Source: an uncultured Granulosicoccaceae bacterium (GTDB lineage: Bacteria > Pseudomonadota > Gammaproteobacteria > Granulosicoccales > Granulosicoccaceae). From it: DNA of 51,352 nt. Below are positions 46,312-51,352 of this stretch, one piece after another; within the stretch, counting starts at the first letter, position 1; each line of letters begins with the position of its first letter. The position numbers and the translations under genes were made by a program. The DNA lies in contig CAKZUP010000140.1 of the NCBI GenBank assembly GCA_937922945.1, positions 1 to 51,352 of the forward strand, written 5' to 3'. Below the pieces are notes generated by a model. The model had not been told where the DNA came from. It made no database searches and worked only from the letters and a program-made list of their open reading frames with translations.

Positions 46312-47004
46312 ATGAGCCGACAAATCGTTTTAGATACGGAAACCACAGGGCTTGATCCTAAAACCGGTCATCGGGTTATAGAAGTAGGGTGCGTGGAGCT
46401 GCAAGAGCGCAGGCTCACTGGCAACAACTTGCACCTGTACTTACAACCTGATCGTCAAATCGATCAGCAAGCGATTGAAGTGCACGGTATATCCAATGAA
46501 TTTCTCGCTGACAAACCCCGCTTTGCAGAAGTGGCGGCTGAATTAAAAGCGTATTTAACCGGTGCAGAATTATTAATTCATAACGCACCATTCGATGTTG
46601 CGTTTCTTGAATCTGAATTTGCCATTGTGGGTGATGAGTTTCCACTCGACAGCATTTGCACTGTAACAGACACCTTGGCACTGGCTAGAAAAATGTACCC
46701 CGGGCAACGTAATTCGCTGGATGCACTGTGCAAACGATTAGGTGTGAACAACGGACATCGAACGTTACACGGCGCGTTACTCGATTCAGAAATTTTGTCT
46801 GATGTTTACCTGATAATGACAGGTGGCCAAACGGCATTGGTGCTCGACAGTGAACAGTCCACAACCAACAAAACTGCGAAACCTGAAAAACTCAGTGGTG
46901 TTGAAAATTTATTGGTCGTTACAGCAAACGAGAGCGAAATGGTTGCGCACGAAGCCTGGTTGGCAAAACTTGAAGGCGAGGGTAAATGCGTTTGGAATGG
47001 GTAG
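46312..47004 (+). CDS. dnaQ: DNA polymerase III epsilon subunit (3'-5' exonuclease)
   Basis: This is the proofreading subunit. It has 230 residues. Exo I is VLDTETTGLDPKTGHRVIEVG (Asp, Glu), Exo II is HNAPFDVAFLESE and Exo III-epsilon is HRTLHGALLDSEILSDVYL with the catalytic His and Asp. A polymerase-binding tail follows (about 190-230), normal for the family. The rnhA-dnaQ arrangement here is co-directional, unlike the divergent E. coli pair. The 138-bp gap contains a repeated TAACTTTTAAC/CAGCTTTTAAC unit and an A-run, and a promoter cannot be assigned with certainty. Confidence 0.95.
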   Translation: MSRQIVLDTETTGLDPKTGHRVIEVGCVELQERRLTGNNLHLYLQPDRQIDQQAIEVHGISNEFLADKPRFAEVAAELKAYLTGAELLIHNAPFDVAFLESEFAIVGDEFPLDSICTVTDTLALARKMYPGQRNSLDALCKRLGVNNGHRTLHGALLDSEILSDVYLIMTGGQTALVLDSEQSTTNKTAKPEKLSGVENLLVVTANESEMVAHEAWLAKLEGEGKCVWNG

Positions 47005-47199
47005 TGGTAATGTGATTAAGCAGTGGCCGACTAAGTTCTCCGTTTGTAGTTGGCATTAGCGTGGTGTGCGATTTAAGGGGAGATACTTTTTCATAGTACC
47101 GAATCGCAGAGGCAGGGATATCAAGATGTTCTGAGACATCGCCGATTGTCTAACCGCGGCCCAATGCCGAACGCTTTCTGAACTAAAAATCATTTTTAG

Positions 47200-47865
47200 T
47201 CATGGCAGGTTGCGCAGATGATCGGTCTTAACCCACACACAAGCACCCTCCGGTCCGGATGTTGCCGCCAACTTGCTGCCAACGGGCATGCGCAACCAAG
47301 ATTGGGTTCTTAGTGTGTCTCCGCCTTGTTCAAATCCGCCTTCAAGGACAAACACCTCAGCGCCGCCAGACGAGTCGATATCGATGGTTGCACCGGGCTC
47401 CCATCGTTCAAAACGCACATTCTCCCGATCGTCTTTGTACAGAGGCGATACAGTTACTCCGGGGCGGCCCTGTTCAGCCACTGCGCCTAGCTTGTGCCTA
47501 TTCGCATGGATGTAGGTCCTGTCATCGGGATCAAACTGCCAAAGTTTGACAAAAATTGTACAGCCGAGCTTTGAACCGGGTGTGTGCCTCGATTGCGGCG
47601 GATTGCGTATATAAGAGCCAGCTGGCCAATCACCGTATTCATCTTCAAAAACGCCTTCTAAAACAATAAACTCCTCGCCACCGGTGTGAACATGAGGAGA
47701 AAACTGACTTTCTGGGGCATATCGCACGATTGTCGTCACTCGTTCGTTTTCAGTATCGACTCGATCAAGCCTGCGCCGGGTCACGCCCTTCATTGGCGAG
47801 TCTTCCCAGGCAATGGAATCGCCGTGCATGACAACGCGCTTCGTAAAATCAGCATTTACATCCAT
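47200..47865 (-). CDS. ChrR-like bicupin protein
   Basis: The protein has 221 residues. Two cupin units follow each other. The first has a metal-binding pattern (SPHVHTGGEEFIVLEG, with His, His, Glu, and a later His in PPQSRHTPGS). The second (GATIDIDSSGGAEVFVLEGG) lacks the His pair, so only the first is likely to bind metal. Such cupins occur as ChrR-type anti-sigma or dioxygenase-like proteins, but no sigma factor is adjacent and no zinc-binding N-terminal domain is visible. The start at 47865 has AGGAGG 8 bases ahead; a longer frame to 47907 lies over the promoter. It is controlled by an operator in its promoter (47910-47938). Confidence 0.8.
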   Translation of the reverse strand: MDVNADFTKRVVMHGDSIAWEDSPMKGVTRRRLDRVDTENERVTTIVRYAPESQFSPHVHTGGEEFIVLEGVFEDEYGDWPAGSYIRNPPQSRHTPGSKLGCTIFVKLWQFDPDDRTYIHANRHKLGAVAEQGRPGVTVSPLYKDDRENVRFERWEPGATIDIDSSGGAEVFVLEGGFEQGGDTLRTQSWLRMPVGSKLAATSGPEGACVWVKTDHLRNLP

Positions 47866-47909
47866 TGAGCACTCCTCCTGGTATTGTAGATTCATAATAC
47901 TATACAATG

Positions 47910-47938
47910 AATATATCTATCAATAGGTAGATTGTCAA
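47910..47938 (-). promoter_or_regulatory. Cupin-gene promoter with TetR-type operator A in the spacer
   Basis: Read on the minus strand, TTGACA (47938-47933) is followed by exactly 17 bases and TATATT (47915-47910). The spacer contains CTACC-TATT-GATAG (47930-47917), a one-mismatch copy of the CTATC-N4-GATAG palindrome. An operator between -35 and -10 is the usual way a TetR repressor blocks polymerase. Confidence 0.85.
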
Positions 47939-48136
47939 CAACCGATTATGTTTCGTGAGAATTCTATCAGCTTGCCGCTGCTCGTTCAGCGGCTGAGACC
48001 GTGCAATTTATGTTATCCGTATCGAAACATCATTTTATTTGCAATGCTGCTTGATCGCTCGGTGAAAGCAGTTTGAAAAAAGCCGCAAATGTTTGATTGC
48101 TTGGTCGAACAGTAGGCATGATGCACGGCTTAATAC

Positions 48137-48167
48137 CTATCTATTGATAGAGATTTCGTATTATAAT
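48137..48167 (+). promoter_or_regulatory. tetR promoter with operator B
   Basis: Operator CTATC-TATT-GATAG (48137-48150) is a perfect inverted repeat. TATAAT stands at 48162-48167. No good -35 is present at the standard distance, and the operator occupies that place. This suggests autoregulation of tetR. Confidence 0.75.
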
Positions 48168-48188
48168 GTACCGCCAGCCCCAGCTGCT

Positions 48189-48305
48189 ATGAGTAGAGCC
48201 GGCACGTTGGCTAGATCGGCAACATCAATCTCTTTGCAAAGGCAATTTGCAAAGGCAATTTGCAAAGGCAACTTGAAAAGGCAACTTGTAAAGGCAATAC
48301 AATGA
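48189..48305 (+). CDS. Possible 38-residue leader peptide overlapping tetR
   Basis: The frame starts at the ATG at 48189 about 20 bases after the predicted transcription start and ends in a TGA at 48303-48305, which overlaps the tetR ATG (ATGA). The second half of the peptide is encoded by the 13-bp repeats. A ribosome-binding site before 48189 is not evident. If translated, it could couple to tetR, and any change in copy number of the 13-bp unit would shift its frame. The coding status is uncertain. Confidence 0.3.
   Translation: MSRAGTLARSATSISLQRQFAKAICKGNLKRQLVKAIQ
48233..48297 (+). repeat. 13-bp tandem repeat, five copies, each with an AAAGG core
   Basis: The unit (T/C)TTG(C)AAAGGCAA occurs at 48233, 48246, 48259, 48272 and 48285. 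Copies 1-3 are identical; copies 4 and 5 begin CTTG and differ at one or two bases. The AAAGG of the last copy (48290-48294) stands 7 bases before the tetR ATG and is its likely ribosome-binding site, so the repeat multiplies the ribosome-binding element. Confidence 0.92.
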
Positions 48306-48856
48306 AAGGCAATCGGGAAAAACTAGAAGAAAACGCGTTGAATGCTGTTCAAGTTGGCGGGCTTAAATCGATCAGCTTCAGAACTATGGCAGAGGAAATT
48401 GGCATAAAGTCTTCCAGCGTACACTATCATTTTCCTGACAAATCGGACTTGGCTCGCACCCTCATAGAACGCTACAGCGAAGAATTTTTTCGTGCGCTCA
48501 AAGACATCAGTAACAAGCGCTGGAAGTTGCGTAGCAAAATCAAAGCGTTCATCGAAATATTCGAAAGTGTTGCTGAAGCAAACAAACTTTGTTTATGCGG
48601 CATGTTGGCCGCAGAAGTAGAGCAGCTTGATCAAAGTAACCGTGCTCTGCTGTCTGAATATTTTATAGACACCGAAAAATGGATTGTGCAGTTACTCAAT
48701 GAGCATCCAGACGAAATAATTTCTGATATCAGCCCCACTGCATTAGCCAGAAGCTTACTCTCGGGGCTGGAAGGTGCGCTGCTGCTCGATCGTGTTGTAG
48801 GTGACAGGCAACGGTTAAAAGCTCAAAAAGAGTTGTATATGAGCTACTTTTCTTAG
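48302..48856 (+). CDS. TetR/AcrR-family transcriptional repressor
   Basis: The protein has 184 residues. The N-terminal helix-turn-helix reads GGLKSISFRTMAEEIGIKSS followed by SVHYHFPDKSDLARTL, the typical TetR DNA-binding domain. The helical C-terminal domain contains several Cys (LCLCGMLAAEVEQL) and would bind a ligand or sense an oxidant. The ATG at 48302 has AAAGG 7 bases ahead. A longer frame beginning at 48260 falls in the repeats. Palindromic operators CTATC-N4-GATAG occur before this gene, the divergent cupin gene and the SDR gene downstream, so it is predicted to repress all three including itself. Confidence 0.9.
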   Translation: MKGNREKLEENALNAVQVGGLKSISFRTMAEEIGIKSSSVHYHFPDKSDLARTLIERYSEEFFRALKDISNKRWKLRSKIKAFIEIFESVAEANKLCLCGMLAAEVEQLDQSNRALLSEYFIDTEKWIVQLLNEHPDEIISDISPTALARSLLSGLEGALLLDRVVGDRQRLKAQKELYMSYFS

Positions 48857-48909
48857 CTTAGACAATTTCCAAGGGCGCAGCCTTGCTCAATATGCCCTCC
48901 TGATTAAAT

Positions 48910-48971
48910 CTATCTATCGATAGCTGTTGACAAGTCCGAAAGCGAACTATAATATACCTATCACTAGATAG
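48910..48971 (+). promoter_or_regulatory. SDR-transcript promoter flanked by operators C and D
   Basis: Operator C CTATC-TATC-GATAG (48910-48923), then TTGACA (48927-48932), a 15-base spacer and TATAAT (48948-48953), then operator D CTATC-ACTA-GATAG (48958-48971). Both hexamers are perfect, but the spacer is shorter than 17. The two operators are centred 48 bp apart and bracket the promoter, which would allow a repression complex. Confidence 0.85.
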
Positions 48972-49064
48972 ATAGTAAAGCTTGCTGAATTATTTAAGCT
49001 TAACTAACACGCGCGCATGTTGCCCGATAGCGCCAAAAAAGGGGGTTATGATTGCATGCACGAA

Positions 49065-49197
49065 TGGCGGTTCTCTTTATCGTTAAAGGTCTGCCGCCAC
49101 GGGTTCAGCTAGATATACACTTATTGTCCTTATCTTTTTAGTATAGCCGCCTGGTGTTCAGGCGGATTCGTTCAGGTGCTTGTGCACCTTTTTATTA
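49065..49197 (+). promoter_or_regulatory. Structured leader with intrinsic terminator upstream of the SDR gene
   Basis: Hairpin 1 pairs TGGCGG (49065-49070) with CCGCCA (49094-49099), with a nested CTTTA-TCGT-TAAAG stem. Hairpin 2 pairs CCGCCTG (49147-49153) with CAGGCGG (49159-49165). Hairpin 3 pairs AGGTGC (49174-49179) with GCACCT (49184-49189) and is followed by a T-run, which is an intrinsic terminator. GGCGG and CCGCC blocks of hairpins 1 and 2 are interchangeable, so alternative folds are possible. It lies between promoter C/D and the SDR start, about 48960 to 49196. Confidence 0.6.
49174..49197 (+). terminator. Intrinsic terminator within the SDR leader
   Basis: A six-base-pair stem (AGGTGC with GCACCT, loop TTGT) is followed by TTTTATTA. 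The terminator is short but fits. It ends transcription before the SDR gene unless bypassed. Confidence 0.7.
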
Positions 49198-49199
49198 CG

Positions 49200-49229
49200 T
49201 TGAATAAACTATCTACTGATAGGTATATA
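49200..49229 (+). promoter_or_regulatory. Operator E between possible -35 and -10 elements next to the SDR start
   Basis: TTGAAT (49200-49205) and TATATA (49224-49229) are 18 bases apart, and the perfect operator CTATC-TACT-GATAG (49209-49222) fills the spacer. A transcript starting here would begin only a few bases before the SDR start codon. The operator may therefore repress a proximal promoter or act as a roadblock to transcription from promoter C/D. Confidence 0.55.
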
Positions 49230-49243
49230 ACAGAGGCATGAAT

Positions 49244-50014
49244 ATGAACAACAATACACAAACAGCATTGCTACTTGGCGGCTCGAAAGGCATGGCACTG
49301 GATTCAGCCAAGAGGCTTGCCCGCCGCGGCGTTCATTTGATACTGGTGGCTCGCGATCAGGCGGACTTGGATGAGGCCAAGTCTTCGATTCAGGGCGAAT
49401 CCAATGTAGAGGTCGAAACACTTTCGATTGATCTGTACAACCGGAACGCGGTGGAGGGCCTGGTCGCCCGCATCGACGATGATCAGCGACGTATTAACTA
49501 CCTGATCAACGCGGCTGGGTACTTCAAACCCACGACGTTTCTTGACCACACTCGCGATGACTACAAGGCGCAAATGGATTTGAATGAGGCCACATTTTTT
49601 GTGACGCAGGCCGTAGCGAGAAACATGAAGGCCAATGGCGGAGGAGCGATTGTCAACATCGGTTCCATGTGGGCTAAGCAAGCGGTCAAGGCCACACCAT
49701 CATCGGCGTATTCTATGGCCAAAGCCGGGTTGCATGCACTAACACAACATCTAGCGATGGAATTGGCGGATGACAATATCCGCGTAAATGCAGTTTCTCC
49801 TGCGGTGGTGCTAACCACGATTTATAAATCCTTTATAGAAACCGACGAGATACCGAACACGTTGGCAGGATTTGACAGCTTTCATCCTATAGGTCGTATT
49901 GGTCAACCTCACGATGTATCAGCGGTAATCGATTTCTTGCTTTCTGATGAATCAAGTTGGGTAACCGGCGCTATTTGGGATGTGGACGGCGGAGTAATCG
50001 CCGGCCGTAACTAA
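49244..50014 (+). CDS. Short-chain dehydrogenase/reductase (SDR)
   Basis: This is an NAD(P)H-dependent oxidoreductase of 256 residues. Cofactor motif [18 protein letters not shown] is a variant of the TGxxxGxG loop. NAAGYF is the second motif, the catalytic Ser lies in [10 protein letters not shown], and Tyr and Lys in [13 protein letters not shown]. The C-terminus ends [12 protein letters not shown]. The ATG at 49244 has GAGG 7 bases ahead; the ATG at 49238 is too close to it. It is followed after 77 bp by the alpha/beta hydrolase. Regulation by the TetR operators and by the terminator in its leader is predicted. The substrate is unknown. Confidence 0.9.
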   Translation: MNNNTQTALLLGGSKGMALDSAKRLARRGVHLILVARDQADLDEAKSSIQGESNVEVETLSIDLYNRNAVEGLVARIDDDQRRINYLINAAGYFKPTTFLDHTRDDYKAQMDLNEATFFVTQAVARNMKANGGGAIVNIGSMWAKQAVKATPSSAYSMAKAGLHALTQHLAMELADDNIRVNAVSPAVVLTTIYKSFIETDEIPNTLAGFDSFHPIGRIGQPHDVSAVIDFLLSDESSWVTGAIWDVDGGVIAGRN

Positions 50015-50091
50015 GTTTCTTCAACCCCTGATCGTGTGCTTTGGCATTCGATAGTCATTAATCATTACACACTTAATTTGGGAGAATTATC

Positions 50092-51030
50092 ATGAGGCGT
50101 TTTATTTCATCAATCGTTTTTACAGCGTTAATCGCGACAGGTTTGACAGCGCAGGCGGATTCAACCGCAGTGCGTTACGGAACTGAGGCCGTTGACAATA
50201 TTGAGGTATTCTATCGAGAGGCAGGCGACCCGCAAAAACAAGCAGTTGTTCTGTTACACGGATTTCCCAGCTCATCTCACATGTATCGAGATGTACTGTC
50301 CTCGCTCGGTGACGAGTACTACCTGATTGCGCCAGACTATCCTGGCTTTGGGGACAGTAGCTTTCCCAGCACGGATGAGTATGACTACACGTTTGATAAC
50401 CTGGCTGATACGATCGATCAGTTTCTTAGCCAGCGAGACGTCAACGATTATGTGTTGATGATTCACGACTACGGCGCCCCCGTTGGCTTTCGTATCGCAG
50501 TTAAGAACCCCGAAAAGGTAAAGGGTTTTGTTGTGATGAACGGCAACGCCTATGCTGAGGGCTTATCACCGGAAGCTTGGGCGCCAATCCAGAAATACTG
50601 GGAAAACAAAGACAATCCAAAGCTGGAGCAAACGATCATAGATAACGTTTTTTCAGACGGTGGATTCCAGTGGCAGTACACGCACGGCACGCGCAATCCT
50701 GCGGGGATATTGCCGGATAACTGGAATTTAGATATCCAGAAGTTTTCGCGTCCGGGCCAACACCGAATGCAGCTTGACCTGTTCTTCGATTATCAAAGTA
50801 ACGTAGAACAGTATCCTGCATGGCAGGAATTCCTGCGCGAATACCAGCCACCTATGTTGTTGGTTTGGGGCAAAAACGATGCGTTTTTTCCGGTCAATGG
50901 CGCTGAAGCCTACAAGCGTGATGTCAAAGAGATCGATTTCAACATTCTGGATACAGGACATTTTGCACTGGAGGAAGAAGGTGAGTTTATCGTCTCGAAA
51001 ATGCGCCAGTTTCTGGGTACGCTGCGATAA
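50092..51030 (+). CDS. Exported alpha/beta hydrolase, epoxide-hydrolase/haloalkane-dehalogenase-like
   Basis: The protein has 312 residues with a signal peptide (SIVFTALIATGLTAQA, cleavage near residue 22), so it is periplasmic. Motifs: LLHGFPSSSHMYRD (oxyanion region), PDYPGFGDS, the nucleophile elbow MIHDYGAPVGFR where Asp replaces the usual Ser, WGKNDAFFP (acid) and DTGHFALEE (His). An Asp nucleophile indicates cleavage of an epoxide or carbon-halogen bond through an ester intermediate, rather than esterase activity. The ATG follows GGGAGA. Co-directional with the SDR gene, it probably belongs to the same detoxification unit. Confidence 0.88.
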   Translation: MRRFISSIVFTALIATGLTAQADSTAVRYGTEAVDNIEVFYREAGDPQKQAVVLLHGFPSSSHMYRDVLSSLGDEYYLIAPDYPGFGDSSFPSTDEYDYTFDNLADTIDQFLSQRDVNDYVLMIHDYGAPVGFRIAVKNPEKVKGFVVMNGNAYAEGLSPEAWAPIQKYWENKDNPKLEQTIIDNVFSDGGFQWQYTHGTRNPAGILPDNWNLDIQKFSRPGQHRMQLDLFFDYQSNVEQYPAWQEFLREYQPPMLLVWGKNDAFFPVNGAEAYKRDVKEIDFNILDTGHFALEEEGEFIVSKMRQFLGTLR

Positions 51031-51215
51031 GTCAGCTCATCGAGCGCGGCACTCAGTTACGTCAGTACTGGGTGTCGCGATTGGCTTTTGCACGATGCCA
51101 GATTTCTGGGCGTGTGTGTGACGCTGCTCGGTTTTAAAATGCGGTAGGCCCATTAACAGATGCCGTTGAGCTTAAAATTGCAAGAGAGCTCTACGCGAAT
51201 GAGCGTTTTAGATAG

Positions 51216-51352
51216 CTATTGTTCAGCTAGTTCTTTCAAGGCTTCATTCATCATATTGAGCATTGGCGGCACACCTTTGTCCATTTGCCCTTTCATCATA
51301 GCCGCCATTAAACCTTTAAAGGTTTCTTTGTGTGTAAGCTTTGTGCCGGTAT
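51216..51352 (-). CDS. C-terminal part of an SRPBCC-like protein (partial, continues beyond window)
   Basis: The minus-strand frame from the window edge (first full codon at 51350) to the TAG at 51216-51218 encodes 44 residues. They include THKETFKGLMAAMMKGQM and PPMLNMMNEALKELAEQ. The helix with alternating Met/Leu and a short acidic-basic end looks like the C-terminal helix of SRPBCC (polyketide-cyclase-like) proteins, in which a phrase of the type LTHREHFxG precedes the final helix. The start lies outside the window. It converges on the hydrolase gene. Family assignment is tentative. Confidence 0.5.
   Translation of the reverse strand, partial: TGTKLTHKETFKGLMAAMMKGQMDKGVPPMLNMMNEALKELAEQ

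Noticed and set aside
47060-47180. Short stretch resembling a helix-turn-helix or transposase remnant (YRIAEAGIS in translation)
   Set aside because: The stretch is interrupted by stops, very short and without further transposase motifs or terminal repeats.
47182-47200. AT-rich palindrome ACTAAAAAT-C-ATTTTTAGT at the end of the cupin gene
   Set aside because: A stem of A/T pairs only is too weak for a terminator and has no GC core; it may still be a minor 3'-end element, but I do not list it as a feature.
47941-48000. Hairpin CCGCTG/CAGCGG between cupin and tetR promoters
   Set aside because: It has no T-run, and the region is between divergent promoters, so a terminator role is unlikely; no other evidence supports a function.
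48233-48297. Tandem 13-bp repeat considered as CRISPR or iteron array
   Set aside because: There are no spacers and the unit is directly adjacent to a start codon with ribosome-binding-site function. No cas or rep genes are present.

Overview
The window reads as chromosomal DNA of a free-living, probably marine, gammaproteobacterium of moderate GC content. The evidence is rne next to divergent rluC, mutL-miaA, an mltD/yafS-type methyltransferase/rnhA/dnaQ block that matches the enterobacterial mltD-(gloB)-yafS-rnhA-dnaQ order, a Tat-exported AmiC-type amidase and a long-tailed RNase E. The genus cannot be fixed from sequence alone. No tRNA, rRNA, CRISPR array, insertion sequence or prophage was recognised.

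Layout. (1) 1-11694, plus strand: a Tad/Flp type IVb pilus locus. It holds TadE/TadG-like pseudopilins, a small Flp-like prepilin, CpaB, the secretin CpaC/RcpA, a TadA ATPase carrying an N-terminal FHA domain, TadB, TadC, a lipoprotein, a DUF192 protein and a TadD-like TPR lipoprotein. No TadZ and no prepilin peptidase is visible. (2) 11772-15706, minus strand: a compact four-gene operon (membrane-anchored low-complexity protein, rhomboid protease, DegT-type PLP enzyme, membrane-anchored EEP-family protein) of unknown joint role. (3) 16085-28329: core genes, namely a dynamin-like GTPase, rne (minus), rluC-tsaE, amiC, mutL-miaA and cysM. (4) 28560-33727: a secreted beta-helix protein with calcium-binding type repeats, a repeat-bearing gene-poor stretch, then a fucose-isomerase-like protein and an aldose 1-epimerase. 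(5) 34486-37033, minus: pxpA-pxpB-pxpC, the prokaryotic 5-oxoprolinase. It is followed by a plus-strand terminator with no gene in front of it, which suggests a small RNA, and by a three-FAS1-domain lipoprotein. (6) 39111-41767, minus: an aldehyde:ferredoxin oxidoreductase (tungsten/molybdenum) translationally coupled to an XdhC-family cofactor maturation protein. (7) 41863-47004: a two-FHA-domain protein, mltD, methyltransferase, rnhA, dnaQ. (8) 47200-51352: an accessory detoxification-like cluster with a ChrR-type cupin, a TetR regulator, a short-chain dehydrogenase, an exported epoxide-hydrolase-like alpha/beta hydrolase and the end of an SRPBCC protein.

The strongest new signal is in region 8. 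Five copies of the palindrome CTATC-N4-GATAG (four perfect, one with a single mismatch) lie in the promoters of the cupin gene, the tetR gene and the SDR gene. One sits inside a textbook TTGACA-N17-TATATT promoter. They define a self-contained TetR regulon. The SDR transcript also starts with a roughly 235-nt structured leader ending in an intrinsic terminator, and tetR is preceded by five 13-bp repeats, each carrying a ribosome-binding-site-like core, inside a short leader reading frame that overlaps the tetR start codon (ATGA).

A recurring style of the intergenic DNA is short direct tandem duplication (units of 12-15 bp) at five or more unrelated places. Functional names rest on motif recognition by eye. 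No database search was possible.
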